The notes: a model not told the origin generated them from the sequence alone. Positions 32,402-44,884 are shown, counted from the first letter of the stretch. The stretch: 64,000 bases of DNA from Catenaria anguillulae PL171 (GCA_002102555.1 MCFL01000010.1:538006-602005); one strand, 5' to 3'. Numbers and translations: made by a program.

Positions 32402-33142
32402 CCCTTGGTTCACGATCCGTGTGAGAATTGCGTTAGCTATATTAAATTGTAAGTTTCTTGAGCTGTTTCCCCCACTTTGCTGTCTCACAAGATCCTGACA
32501 ACACCGAGGATGAGGATGTCATCACCATAATGCTCGCTCGTTTTTTGCTTCCAGAGTGCGGTGTCCCATCGATTTTCTGAACGGCCATAAAGATCAAGTA
32601 TCAACATATCTGTCAGTCATATCGATGGCCGGGGAGTCTGGGCGACACACGCCACTTCGATCTCCTAACGTGAGACATTGGCACACTTTTCGCCCGCTTC
32701 AAAAGTGTTGGGCGGGGGCGGTTGGCGCGTGTGACTAATGCGCTCCCGATAAATCCGACAGGGATTGAATGCTTGCAAATTTCAGCCGAAACCCTCCGTC
32801 ACCCTGTTGAAAATGTACAGAGCAAAGCATTCAGCCGAATCTGGCCATGATGTGCTCAAAGGTGCAAATTCCTTCGCGGCCCATCCTCGCTCTTCTTCTC
32901 CCGGTGACAACCCTTGTTGGCGACGCCTGCACGCCACTTATCTCCACAGCCACCAACTGCCACGTCGGCACGCATACATGCATCTGTTTTGCTTGACGGA
33001 CATACACTTGTGGAAACGACATCTACACCATCAGCCTTTATACTACGCCCATCCCGCCCTGCCCTCCCTCGGCATCCCGGTCATCCGTTTACCGTCCGGC
33101 CAACAGGTTGCACACAAGCAAACTGAACCTTAAGATTCAACC
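32402..33142. other. intergenic region
   Basis: 741 bp between uL4m and the hydrolase gene, both on the plus strand. Short ORFs present but none with family features. Nothing else seen. Confidence 0.35.
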
Positions 33143-34895
33143 ATGACGCCCGAACCGCCAAAGTCGCCGTCTGCCCCGCCGTCGCCCAATGGCACCGGCA
33201 ACAAGCGCCGGGGAAATCTCATGTTTTTGCTCAGTTTGCTCTGCAAAACCATTCCGGACGTTGCGCACGCCATTGTCTCTGGTCCGGAGCGCCCAAATCG
33301 CCCCCGCGGGCTCGATGTCTTCATCCGTTTTTTCCGCGCTGCTAGCAAGCACAAGGAAATGGACGTTTACCGTGCCCGCTCCATTCTCAACACGCTCAAC
33401 AAGCTGGGCGAAAAGCAAAAGCAACCCGCTTTGAGCAACACGAATTTCATCCCGGTTTCCTGGCACGCCCAAATTGTCTCGGACGATTCCCACTCCGTCA
33501 ATGGCCATAACGTTGGCGTTCGTACATCGCTCCCTGCCAAGTATCCCAACCGCTGCGCCTATGGCACCGAGTGGAGTGTGTCCGCAGAGTGGGCGACGCC
33601 AAACGACCCTGCTTTGGACATTGATTCCTCAAAAGTTATTCTTTTCTTGCATGGCGGAGCGTACACCTTCTCATCGATCGCCTCATACCGCCATTTTGTG
33701 GCGCCAATCGCCAAACGATTCCGTCGTCGCGTGTTCAACGTGTACGTCGGTATCATGGGAGTCTGTGCCGTGGCCCACCGCTCTTGCAACTTGCAACTGT
33801 ACTCATCAATGAGCTTTTCTTACTTTGTAGCGAATACCGCCTCGCCCCCGAATCCCGGTTCCCGGACGCCATCCACGACGCCGTGTCCGCGTATGCGTAC
33901 TTGACTGAAGTCGAAATGGTCGACCCGTCCGACATCACTTTTATGGGAGACAGCGCAGGCGGGAACTTGGCCATGGTCACTCTCCTGTTTCTGCGCGACA
34001 ATGGCTACCCGCTCCCATCTGGCGCCATTCTGCTCTCGCCCTGGTCCGACTTGCGTCACAACTTGCCCAGCTACCAAGAAAATGCCCGATTCGATTATAT
34101 CAACCCGTTTGACGATAGCCCGTCGATGAATCCCGTGCGGTTGCTTGTTGGGGACGCGGACTACTACCCGATGGTGACCTCAGAACCATTGCTTTCACCT
34201 GTTTTGGACAAGGGCGATACGACGCGTCCCTTGCCGCCCATCTTCATTTCCTCGGTGCGCTGCGGTTTCTTGCCCGGCTTTTCGTCCTCACATGATGTTC
34301 ATGGGGCTGACGTCTGCAACAAACACAGGGTGGCGACGAAATCTTGCTCGACGAAAACATTCTTCTTGCCGCCAGTCTGGCCCGCCCTGGTGTCTCGCGC
34401 GCCGTCATTCACGAGATTTACGAGCACCAAATTCACGTATTCGCTTTCCTCTCGCCGCAGAGTCGAGACACCAAACGTTTCTGGTCGCGTGCGATTGAGT
34501 TTATGGAGCAATTGGCCGACATCAAGCCAGCCGCAAGCACCAACATGCATGCCAGCAAAGTGGAGGTGGTCCTCATGCGCAACGGCGAGCTCGCGTCGCG
34601 TGGATTTGCCGAAACGTGGCACACGCGTTGGGGCGGGATCAAGGCAACAAAGGCGCTCGACTGGGACCCGGACTCGTGGCCCGTTGATGGATCAGAGTTG
34701 CTCATCGCCAAGCCTGACACTCTGCCCGCGACGGCAGACGCAGAGTCGAGCGAGGACGTGGATGAAGAGAACGCAATGCTTGAGGGTGTCGTTCCTGGGG
34801 TGGCCAGAGAGCAGCAGCACTCGGTCAAGGACAAGGATGGAAAGGAAGAGGCCAAGGTAGACGGAAACAAACCTGCAGTTCCCCCGTCGACGTAA
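33143..34895 (+). CDS. alpha/beta hydrolase, hormone-sensitive-lipase family
   Basis: Exons 33143-33741, 33831-34254 and 34329-34895 (introns 89 and 74 nt), 529 residues. The oxyanion-hole motif HGGAY (about residue 170) and the nucleophile motif GDSAGGN (about 238) define the HSL / arylacetamide deacetylase group. The block EYRLAPESRFPDAIHDAVSA between them is also diagnostic. GGDEILLDE probably supplies the acid and HEIYEHQIHVF the catalytic His. These enzymes hydrolyse ester bonds of lipids or small acyl esters. A hydrophobic patch near residue 27 (NLMFLLSLLCKTI) may be a membrane contact, not a clear anchor. The C-terminal 60 residues are acidic and disordered. The physiological substrate is unknown. 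Confidence 0.87.
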
Positions 34896-35212
34896 GAATA
34901 TTTTTTCCCCCAACCTCTCGCTCCCCAAGTCTTCAATGTCTCTGAGACGCTTCTTGTGTATGCTTCCCCACGTATGTGTTTATTCACAATCAGAATCAAA
35001 CCAGGACCATTAAGGCATACAAGAGTGTGTGGAGATGGAGGTGAGCATGGAAAGTTGTGACACGAAAGAAATGAAAGAGAAAAAAAAAACAAGTCGAAGT
35101 GATGTGGAAAGGCAAAAAAAATCATGATACAGACCAGGACTTGCTGCCCAATCACATGGTCCAATCGCGCCGAAACATCTTTTGACGATTCTGGGTGGCA
35201 TCCGACTCCCTT
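34896..35212. other. convergent intergenic region
   Basis: Between the 3' ends of the hydrolase and SAMHD1-like genes. A/T runs only. The SAMHD1-like gene could extend into it by one more exon. Confidence 0.3.
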
Positions 35213-37355
35213 CTATGTAATCAAAGACAGAGTGAATAACGAGGGGGAGGGATCCCACAAACAAAAAAAAAAGGCGTACTCGTCAAAGCTGCGCTTCTTC
35301 CTTGGGGTGTTGTTTGCGCTACTTCCGGCGGGAACTGTGCGCACACGTGACGGGGAAGCTTCAGAGCCCACCTCACGAAGTAGGGGCTCAATGCACTTGC
35401 GGAATGCTTGCTGGACAACCTCAACCTTTTCCGGATTGGTTGCGTAAACGCGCACAACAGTTTCGCAAAACGCGCGAGGGACGAGCTGCGAAGTTTCGGT
35501 GGATTTAATGGGGATCTTGGTGCTGTTGTCGTGCTTTCCGAAAAAATTAAGGCGCTGAACGGGATCTGTTGATACAATGCAAGAATTGGAGGAGCCCGTG
35601 ACTGCTTTGTACACAAGGGAGAGAGTCAATGGCGGACCTTGGTTTTTCATGCCAAAGTGCAGGGAAGCAACATCAACACGAATGTCGTCGTCAACAAGCC
35701 CTGCACTTGGCCCGGCGCACGCAACAATGTGGGCAGGTGTCAAGTTGTGCTGACAGAGACGTATAAATCGGTCAGTGCCTTGTAAACCTAATGGGAAAAC
35801 AACAGGAAAAGTTGACATGGTCGGTACGCACCTTGATGTGTTGCGTGTGACCATACTCGACAACCACTTCGTCGCAGCAGCGATAAATGTCGCGTGTCCG
35901 GAGGCGCTTGAGAAGCCCACGCGAGCGTTCCAAGAGCGGGTCGGATGAATACTCAATGTCCCGCAAGATGCTGTCCGTCATCCGTAGGTACAGATCCGGA
36001 TCATGAATGGCTTCGTCAAAGCGCAACACCGGGTTCGCAGCCACCAGCGCATCCTTCATAAGCAGCTCGATGCCGTTGCACGTTTTGTGGGTGTAGATAC
36101 GTTTGAAGAGTGAGTAGCGTGTGTGGAAGAGCTCGTAAATGTTCCATGCTTCCTTGACCTGTGAAAAATCAGGAAGAAATGTGAGTAGACAGGCGGGCGC
36201 TGTGACAAAAAAAGGGCAAGGAAAATGTACGTACATGGTAACAGATTTCGGAATCAATGACACGATAATTCTTGAGAAGACGGGAAGGGTCATAGCTGGT
36301 TTTCAGCCCGACATTCATCGTATCGCGAATCTAAGAGCAAAGTGCGGGAAGGGAGGGGGATCGAGTTAAGCAACCATTGGTATGCACGAAAACCGGAAAA
36401 GGAAATGCGGACAATGTAGTCAAACTTGTCAACATCAAGCGAGCTCTGCTTGTTGGCAACAATTTGGTAGAGGAACTTGCGATCCCTGCAAAGCCACGGA
36501 CAAATGGCGTCAGCTGCAATGAAAAACCGTGCGTAGAAGTATGCCGTACGTGTTAGGCGGGGGCGTGCCATCAAAAAGTGAGGTGACAAGCTTTGTTTGA
36601 TCCGTTGACAAGTCAATTCCATTATCGTCAACGAGCCGATGGAACATCATTGTGGAGGCATCTTCGTGTGACCAGTTGGCGTTTGGGCCGCTATAAATTG
36701 TTTTTGAAAAGTGAGCATGATGTGGCAAATTAAAGCAAGAGTACTTCACGTACATGATGGCTGGGATGACGCAGCTATCAAACACATGGGAAAACGGGCC
36801 GTGTCCTGCAGACGACCAGTCGTTGAGGATGTGAGCTGACAAGTATAACTGCATTCCTCATGTTGCTTTCGAAAAGTACCAAGATCATGACAAAGCCCTG
36901 CTATGCGAACCGCTTGCACCTCTTCTTGCGACACTTCGAGTTCGGGTTGGGTGGACTGGAGACGTTGAATCATGTCTCCAGCAAGGTGACCGACACCTGG
37001 TGTTTGTTATAGTAAGTGACCGTACATCACGAGTTGGACATGCACATGTGTCGACAAAAGCAAGCGAAGGTGTCCGAAACGAACCAATGGAATGCTCGAA
37101 ACGGTTGTGAGAGGCGCCAGGAAAGACGTAGTAAGCAGTTCCGAGTTGTTTGAGCTCCCTAGGAGGTACGATGCCTCGTTTAGTACCGGCCTGGGTCAAC
37201 GGGCCTCACCACCGGAATGCCTCCATTTCCCAAGGACACTGTTTTGACACACACCGGAGCCGTTGAAATTGCGGCGTATCAATGACATCCCATGACAAGG
37301 CGTCAAGGGTAATGTCGCCATGACAAGGATCATGGACCATGCGTTCAAATGACAT
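35213..37355 (-). CDS. SAMHD1: SAMHD1-like HD-domain dNTP triphosphohydrolase
   Basis: Nine inferred exons: 37355-37255, 37158-37085, 36996-36880, 36805-36754, 36690-36550, 36485-36413, 36330-36235, 36158-35832 and 35749-35213. Introns are 63-96 nt and phases agree, giving about 505 residues. The N-terminal VHDPCHGDI and [10 protein letters not shown], then [20 protein letters not shown] and [15 protein letters not shown], give the His, His-Asp metal ligands of the HD site. [29 protein letters not shown]-like helices and [11 protein letters not shown] complete the SAMHD1 core. Such enzymes cut dNTPs to deoxynucleoside and triphosphate. No SAM domain is visible; translation seems to start at the HD region. 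The last exon may instead splice near 35270, so the C-terminus is uncertain. Confidence 0.85.
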
Positions 37356-37837
37356 GATGTTGTTCGACGAAGCGATGCCAGGTGGAATGAAAGGGATGTC
37401 GCTGGCGTTGGACTGGTCGATTGCGATCGCGAACGAGGGACGGATTGGAGTTAATTGCTGCGACTGCTAATTCACCATTGTGACATGTAATTGCATTGCA
37501 TAACTGACATGCTTGGATGGTGATGACACGGCTTGCTTGGTCATTCAATGCTGACTTCCTACAGGGGAACTTGGTTCCCCTGCTTCCAACTCCCATGATT
37601 GCTGGAATGGTATGTACTGCCTCCAGTGAAAACGGCATGAGCGACATTCAGTAAGCGTTCCGTGTATGAATTAAAATAGTTGAGGAAAGTCACACTAGCA
37701 GAAAATGAAGGGTGATGTTTGTACAAGCGAAGGATCGACAGAGATGGGACTTGGCGACAGGGCCGAGAGAAAGGACGCCGAGAAGGGAACATGGGAAGAA
37801 AGCGAGAAGACAATCATGTATGCAAGAGGTCGTCTGT
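37356..37837. other. intergenic region between two minus-strand genes
   Basis: 482 bp upstream of the SAMHD1-like gene. A further 5' exon could be hidden here; none is recognisable. Confidence 0.3.
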
Positions 37838-38633
37838 TTAATCAACGATGGGATGAATACCAAAGAGTCGGACCCTGTGCATGGCCGGAAGTTTGGCAAT
37901 CAACACGACGGCCAGGCACACGAGGTTGATGCAAAATGTTGTCACGTCGTAGTTGGTGTAGTGAGCTGACATGAGAAATCTGGGGGGAAATATGATGCAG
38001 AAACGATCAGCGGATGCTGTTACAGGGCGACCATAGGAGTGAAAGTCGTACAGGCCAATGGGGACCGCGGTGAAAAACTTTTTTGCCGGAGTGAATTGGG
38101 TCTCGTTGTCAATTTGCTCCCAGAGGGTGAGGCCGTCGCAAGCTCCTTGGTTAAAATCAAACGGCGTGCCGATGAGCCAATGAAACATGATGAATGTCAC
38201 CTGCCATTAAAAAAAAACAGAGGGAGATGTAAACGATGTGTGGAGTTGCGGGCTAAACCGATAGTGGAGCAGCATCATACCACATTGAAAAGCACATTGG
38301 TCAGCGTCCAAGCAAGCTCGGACGAGATACCCGGGATAATTCCAAAAAGAACCCGGAGGGCGAAAATGACGAGGAGTGTTGTAACCCAAGACCCTAGTGA
38401 CGTACATGGTACCGCCAGTGTAAGTTGGGAACATGAGAAGGAGCAGCAGTTGAAGTAGGGGCAGGAAGAATGCAGGGGCATTGCAGGGGCATTGAAAAAG
38501 GGAATGCACCTTTGTAATTGACCCAGTCCCAATTTGGGTTGGCTTGAGCAAGGGAGTCACTTTCTTTGATGAGCTGCTTTCGTCTCCTTTCAGCGTAAGA
38601 CGGGTGGCGGTTGTGTACTCCACGTCGAGGCAT
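37838..38633 (-). CDS. ORM1: ORM/ORMDL sphingolipid regulator
   Basis: Exons 38633-38510, 38393-38281, 38200-38052 and 37979-37838 (introns 72-116 nt), 175 residues. The hallmarks are all present: NPNWDWVNYKGSWVT, SELAWTLTNVLFNVVTFIMF, HWLIGTPFDFNQGACDGLT, LWEQIDNETQFTPAKKF and KLPAMHRVRLFGIH. ORM proteins are ER membrane proteins that bind and restrain serine palmitoyltransferase. Four hydrophobic segments are visible. The basic N-terminus (MPRRGVHNRHPSYAERRRKQ) has a Ser in the position range where yeast Orm1/2 are phosphorylated, but regulation is not shown by sequence. The start at 38633 was chosen because the frame and length then fit; an upstream in-frame ATG exists at 38771. Confidence 0.9.
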
Positions 38634-39161
38634 CGGTACTGAGTGTATAGGTGAGCGGGCGATGAGAAAGACTGGAGCCCAGAGCAGGCAATGCTTGACA
38701 GTTGGGAGTCGGTTGCAAGATGGCACGGAGGCGTCAAGGAGACAATAGCCGAGGTATGTTCTGTTGGACAACCGGCTTGGATTTTGCGGATTTCACAAGT
38801 TGCATCAAAAGCTTTCCATTGCTGACAGAGGGAGCAACATGTACACTTTGTATATGAGCTTGAGCAAATCCACGGTTGGCGTTCATCAATGCATCATCAT
38901 GGCGACTTGCTGATTGCGAATTGCCGAGTTCGCCTTCTCATTCTCATCATCGTCAACGTGGCTTCTCGGAGTGCTGGGGCGAATCGCGAAGGTTTTTGGG
39001 ACTTGTTGGGACGTTGTCGACAGACATATCGTGCACACATAGGGTGTGGGAAAGTGTGATGAAATTTCATGTGAAAATTAAAAAAAACTTACAGACTGAC
39101 GGGGGTGGGCACAACAAGAATTGACATTGTACGAGCAGGTCTCAGCGTTGTTGATGGATTT
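38634..39161. other. intergenic region between DRE2 and ORM
   Basis: 528 bp upstream of ORM and downstream of DRE2. No gene or repeat recognised. Confidence 0.3.
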
Positions 39162-40488
39162 TTAGAACTCAACATCGTCTTGCATCAAATTCCCAGCAAG
39201 GACGACCTTTTCACCAGGCTTGAATGCAGGCATGCCGAGGTATGGACAGCTTGAGCAACGGAATGCGTCTCCAAGGTAGCACTATCAAGCACGTGAGGTC
39301 GGCGAGGTGAGTGTGAACAAAAATTAGTTGCGCAAAATGATTCGAATCAAAGACGTACATTTCCGCATGAAGACTTGACCGTTGGCGGCACAACATTCGT
39401 AATGGGATGGTCGCCAAAGTCGTCAGTGTCTTGAATGACGACTGCGTTTCGCTCCTCGGCTGCCTCCATTTCCGCACGACCACAGGAACAGTTCTTGCAT
39501 GCTTTCCGCTTGGTTTCGCAATTGCTAGGCTCTAAACGATCGGGACGCATGGTCAATCCCGTTGCGTAAGGTGGCCAAAGTGAGTGCCACATGCGACTTG
39601 AAACATACGGGACAGAAGCTCCTTTGCGGGTTTCACGAGGTCATCCTCATCGAGCAATGCATCCTCGTCAATCAGCTCGTCATTCGTGCTGGAATCCATC
39701 GCAGAGGCCCAAGTATTCGAGTTGCTGGAAGGGATCAGGTGGGCGTACGCTTCTTTTTGCGCAATGAAAGCGGCAGGGCCGCGAGCGCCCCAACTTCGTA
39801 TGTGGGCTTTGCAGCAGTGACCTGGGAAGAGTGAGCCAGAATTTCGTGTCAACAACAAGAGTTGTCAATGGTTGGTTGCAAGGGGATGAAGGCGTACACA
39901 TGCAACCGTCAGCGAAGACGACCATGTCGAACCATCGGCGACGCCCCACTGGGAGAGAACACTCTCAGCCTCAGAAGACGACAGTGGTTTGGTTGCGACT
40001 TGGACGTCCACAAAGCCTGCAAGCTTCAGATGGGACGCAAGATGTGTCACACTGCGCACAGATTCAACTGGGATTGGAGAGTTCTCGGTTGCACAAACGA
40101 CCTCCTTGAGCAGCAAAAGGCCACCAGCACGAAGGGCATAAAGTAATTTGCCCAACGCAGCAGTGGAATGAGGGATGGTAGCATTTGCGTAGCCAGAAAT
40201 GACATGTGAATGTGTGCCGTGCTTGAGGTTTACTGTCGTCAAGCAGAGTATGGAATGTGAGTACGGGGCAAAGGACACTACGGTGGAATTGTAGAAGATG
40301 GAATACTCACACGTGGGGATGCGGTCCAGTTGCTCAAACGCAACTGAGCCGGCGGAAACGGCTGCCTTGATGGGGCCAAGAGAACCAGCAATATCACTTG
40401 GAGAGGCATTGGCGTTGCCGACAAACAGTACGTCAGCGTTGGCGGGGATGGCTGGGATGAGTCCGTCGGATGTCAGACTCGGGGACAT
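39162..40488 (-). CDS. DRE2: anamorsin / DRE2, cytosolic Fe-S cluster assembly
   Basis: Exons 40488-40311, 40232-39898, 39821-39609, 39531-39359 and 39281-39162 (introns 76-78 nt), about 339 residues. The N-terminal methyltransferase-like domain contains [32 protein letters not shown] and [16 protein letters not shown]. The linker has KPTYEVG and the acidic [18 protein letters not shown]. Two iron-sulfur motifs close the protein: KACKNCSCG and the CX2CX7CX2C motif [18 protein letters not shown]2 receives electrons from Tah18 and feeds the cytosolic iron-sulfur assembly machinery. Odd: the frame shifts in a run of five T (39753-39758 region) between LPLSLRKK and the [10 protein letters not shown] segment, where one more base would restore it. 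Confidence 0.9.
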
Positions 40489-40963
40489 TGTCGAATGGGT
40501 TTGGTTGCGCTGTGTGAGGTTCGGACGTTGCTGAAGAGCATCAAGGCAATCACCATGACATGAGGGAGGAGTTAAAACACATTCAGGGTCTCGAAGGCAT
40601 TCTCGTTGACCATTTGTCATCATCCCATTTCGCGAGACAAACTGCCGATCCAAAGTGCAACCCCTTCAACCCCACTGTGCAGTCGCGCAACATCAACACA
40701 CAACTTATCCAAGCTGCAGGTTGGGAAATACCATGAAAAGATTATTGTGTGGATGATTTCATGGTGTGCAAATGCAAAGCAAACAGTGACAAAGGCAACG
40801 TAGTGAGAAAGACATGAGAACAAAACCACAATCTAAATTCTCAACAAAATGAGCGGGAAATGATTCAGTGGCAAGGTCTATCGGGTACAGTTGGAATTCG
40901 GCTTGAGATCGAAAAAGAGAAGGTGTAACAAGTATGTTCACAAATTGATCGAGAGAAAGCCCC
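40489..40963. other. intergenic region
   Basis: 475 bp between DRE2's start and the 3' end of the SH3 protein gene. Nothing recognised. Confidence 0.3.
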
Positions 40964-42778
40964 TCAAGCTTTGAACGAGAAAAACGTCGACATGCGGCGC
41001 TGGGGCGCATCGGAAACGACTGATGCCGTCCCGGAAAGGACTGAGCGAGCGCCATCCGTGCTAAAATCCTCAAAAACGCAAAGGGGTATCATACCCTTTG
41101 CAAGGACAGAGTTGTGTGGGGAGAGAAGGCCAGCGTAGCACCAGAAATCGTCAAAGGTCTTGATGACCAACACACGGTCATTGACAGAGACCTGTAATTC
41201 GTCATTCATGTCCGGTTCAAAGTGTGCCGAGACAACCATCACTTTTCCTTCCACGGAATGTGGGTCGGGCAAGACTGACGGCTTCGGTGACGAGGGAATC
41301 GGGGGGACAGCGGGAACTTGATACACGTTAGGAGTGCTGACGAGGCGCTGGAGCGCGTGCATTGGTTCCGTGTGCATCGTCGACCTGCTCCCGGCTTGGG
41401 AAGTCTGATCACCGACCATTGCTTGCAGTGCACGGACAGCAGACTTCGGGTCCATTTCGGTTGTCCTGACGCCCGCGGCTTCCAAGGCTGGCGGTTGTTG
41501 ACTTGTCTTGGGTCCATTGGATGGAGAAAAATTGGATGGCGTGGGCGTGGATTGTGCGGATCGGGCAGATTGCAAAAGAACCGAGTATGATTCAAACTGC
41601 TGGAAGTTTGTCGGTGTGGGAAGCACACCACTTGTTCCCGTGGGAGATGGTAAGGATTGCTGAGGCTCTGGGTTGGGTGGGACAAAGGATTGCCTGCCAA
41701 CACGGTTGACAACAGGGGCACCAACAAAGGGCGACGAAGGGATGGGAACATCGAGGGATGGCACGGGGTGGGAATTGGAGAGCTGGGCGTCGCGGGAAGT
41801 GGTAGTTGGTTTAGTTGGAGTCGCACGGCGGCGTTTGCAGTACAGCAGGCCCAGGATGGCTGCGGCCAGAACCACGACAACTCCAGCGACAATGCCAATG
41901 ATTGCGAGCGTGGAAAGTCCACAAGATGCGGTTTGGCAGGAATGCGCACATGCCTGTTGATGGATGTAATGAGCACAGATATGGGGTGGGGGGGTTCATC
42001 AACGAATGTAATGGTCAACATACTGCATCGCGAGAACCATAGCCGCAGAGTGAATCCGCCTGAATTGCCTCGGCCTGCACACACGTTCCTGGCTTTCCAT
42101 TGAAGAAATTGCTGATTTGGTTTGGGGTATCGGAGAGGAAGGGCGGGCTGATTGAGGATTTAACAGCACTGGCAGCGTCCAACCGTTGTTGCGGAGACAA
42201 AGCTGGACATGTTGCAGACGACTCAATGGCGGTGATTGCGCTAGCAAAGAAGGCGGAAGTTGAGGGCCCGCAGAGGATCGTCGAAGCCGCATTGTTGCCC
42301 GAGCACTTGTCGGAAGCCGATACCAACCAAGTGCAAATGAAGGCGTTGAAAAATTGCTGTTGGCTCAAATGAAGACGGGGTCAGTCAACCGTTTCAAGTC
42401 AGGCAGGCCAGGGGGTCGTACCAAGTGATCCTTTGGAATATCACAGGCAAACAGAGGTGCGACGGGCATGTTGGCAATGAGCTTGCGCATCACAAGGTCG
42501 TCAAATTGCTGTGGCGATGAGATGACTGCTGGCTGAGCGGGTGCACTCTTTCCAAAGTACGAGTAAATCTGCGAAACCGCCCAGGTGAGGTTGCCATTGA
42601 CACTCACTCCGGTTGGGTACCCGGGGCAAGACGTGGAGCCACTGAGCGGCACACAGGTATTTTGGGATGGTTGTGCCATGATGTCGACGGTTGTTGGACG
42701 GCCAGCTGTGTCGAGTGCAGAATTGAATAGCTGGGATGATGGGTGGACAACCAGATGGAGACGGATGAGAAGTGGCAC
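40964..42778 (-). CDS. single-pass membrane protein with Cys-containing ectodomain and C-terminal SH3 domain
   Basis: Exons 42778-42422, 42356-42024 and 41953-40964 (introns 65 and 70 nt), about 559 residues; the 5' end is uncertain. The N-terminal 230 residues carry scattered Cys and Asn/Ser/Thr (TCVPLSGSTSCPGYP, CSGNNAASTILCGPS, CGYGS), as in secreted fungal ectodomains. A clear transmembrane helix follows (LAIIGIVAGVVVVVLAAAIL), then a basic stop-transfer YCKRRR. The cytoplasmic part is Pro/Ser-rich and ends in an SH3 domain (VVSAHFEPDMNDELQVSVND to FWCYAGLL...GMIPLCVFEDF). I see no signal peptide in the annotated first exon; an acceptor near 42731 suggests an unseen upstream exon. The layout suggests a surface sensor or adaptor. 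Function unknown. Confidence 0.75.
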
Positions 42779-43231
42779 AGATAAATTGTGATGTGAATGT
42801 TATCAATGTGCTGCGAGTGAGAATGCAATGCAACAGCTTTCCGGTACATCGAACAAGTGTATAATGCTTATCAGGCAGGAGTATCAGGCTTGGCCGCTGC
42901 TGGTTGTGGGTTTGGAAACACATTTGGAGCCTTCATTCTTTGGTCATTGCTGGTGCCATGCATACGCCCACGCCACGCTGCGCCACCACCGGCCACTCCG
43001 CACGAACATGGCACTCTGGTTCGACGCGAGATCGACTTAAGTCACTCCGACAACATCAAGCAGGCACATCATTGTATAGTTATGCGCAACAAATTCTCGC
43101 ATACGATGGATGCTTCGTAGACACACGGCGCAACCCAACGCAACACATTCTGCAGCCAACCAGATCCCCTTTTCACATATCATTTCGTTTTCACTGGTGC
43201 AATCCCGCTCGAGCCTTTTTCGATCCCAAGA
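42779..43231. other. divergent intergenic region
   Basis: 453 bp between the SH3 membrane protein and CSTF1. May hold the signal-peptide exon of the former; I could not identify it. Confidence 0.3.
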
Positions 43232-44798
43232 ATGGCGGACTCCGTTGATCAACAGTTTGTCCTGGCCCTCATCTGCCAACAGCTTCAACACTATGGGTTC
43301 ACCCCCGTTTCGCAAGCAGTTGCAGCCGCTTGTCAGGTGGCCGATTTCTCCATTGATCCTTCGGACCGCCTTGCTCAACTGCTTGCTCGCGGCCTCCAAT
43401 CCGAAAACGAGCCTGCGGATGACAGCGCCGCTCCAGCTCCTTGTTCTTCTTCGTCGTCCACGTTGCCGATTGTTAAACCAGAACCTGGCGCGATTCAAGT
43501 CAAGATTGAAGGCTCACATGGATCTCAATTGGAAGACGTTTCTTCCCCACACGGAAGCGCATTTTTCCGCTTCCCTGATAACCCACCGACTGGTTGCGCT
43601 TTCTCACGGCAAACTTTGGGTGGTCAAATGACTTCTGATGATTGCTGACCTGTACTTGACGACTGCACAGAGGACAAGGCTTATCCGGCTCCACGCTTGA
43701 CTTGCTCCTTCCGCGTTCCCCATCCCATTTCGACTGCGGGGTTTTCCTTCGATGGGGCACATGTTGCAGTAGCAACGTACGACTCTGCTGTTCGAGTATA
43801 TGACGCGCAAGACTTGCGCTCGTCGCGTGAGGTTGTTGTCAAGACGTTGACCGACCAAGGAGGGGTACGGTCGCGGCCTTTTTCCAATCCTTTTCGATTG
43901 TCGGTGTCGTGTCTGCTCACGTTAAATACTTGTGTGAAGGCCATCCATGATATCGCTTTTCACCCGAGCAACCTCATCATTGCGACCGCAACCGAAAATC
44001 ACGATATTCGCCTCTACGACCTCTCTTCGACGCAAAGGAAATCGTTCAAGTGGCTTGTCGAGTATGTCAAACCCCAGTCCCACATCATTCCTCTTACCCT
44101 GCCACTTCCTCACCCATAACCTGGTTTACAGTTCGTATCCTATTTGGTCCACAGCGTTCCATCCATCCGGTCAATATCTATTCGCGGGAACTGCACACTC
44201 TGCGCTCCGGATTTTCGACGTCCAAAACCTCAAGTGTTTTTCGACCGTTGTCACATCAGCGTCGGACGAGACAGCGGGAGGTGTCAGTAATGGGATCTCT
44301 TGCGTCCGGCCCAGCCCCGATGGACGTTTTGCGGTCACGTCGACTCTGGATGGCAACATCCGCTTATTTGACGTCGTGAGCGGGCAATGTGTCTCGACGT
44401 GGCGCGCTGCGCACAATGGACATCGTGTCACGTCATTGAGTGTTTCAAAATCTGGCGCATACGCTCTCTCTTCAGGTGAAGATGGCACTGTACGACTGTG
44501 GGAATTGTCCAGTGGGCGGACGCTGAAGGTGTACTACAGCAGCGCAACAACGTGTCCCCGTCGCCCAGGCCCAGCGGCGTCCATCGTTCCCGGACCACGT
44601 GCATCATTTTCGCACGATGAGCAGCACATTATCGGCACCAGTAAGGCAGGTGTCGCTACTGCGTGGGATTGTGTCACCGGATCGATCGTCACAGAGTTCG
44701 GAAGCTCAGGCACAGTTTGCTCTCTGGCGAATCCGATTTACCGCGATAGCATTTGCTGGAACCAGGATGGTGATGTTGCCTACTTTTCATCGGCGTGA
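43232..44798 (+). CDS. CSTF1: cleavage stimulation factor subunit 1 (CstF-50)
   Basis: Exons 43232-43592, 43671-43864, 43940-44061 and 44132-44798 (introns 70-78 nt), 447 residues. The N-terminal helix pair (QQFVLALICQQLQHYGF, DRLAQLLARGLQSE) matches the CstF-50 homodimerisation domain. A WD40 propeller follows with HDIAFHPSNLIIATATENHD, IRLYDLSSTQRKSFKWLV, YPIWSTAFHPSGQYLFAGT, GNIRLFDVVSGQCVSTW, AYALSSGEDGTVRLWELSSG and the RTL start of the next blade. CstF recognises GU-rich elements during mRNA 3'-end cleavage; CstF-50 contacts the RNA polymerase II C-terminal domain. The first donor (43593) is my best choice by phase. Alternatives would change a few linker residues. Confidence 0.85.
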
Positions 44799-44884
44799 TT
44801 GTATCTCATTGTCGAGAAGCGACGACGATGGCAAACTGATTTCAATGATAATGATATCGATATTTATGATTGTCGTGTACTCCC

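Noticed and set aside
39700-39770. An intron in DRE2 from the GTACGC at about 39748
   Set aside because: No acceptor restores the frame of the conserved DELIDED segment, and the Trp expected in the linker would be lost; a missing base in the T run explains it better.
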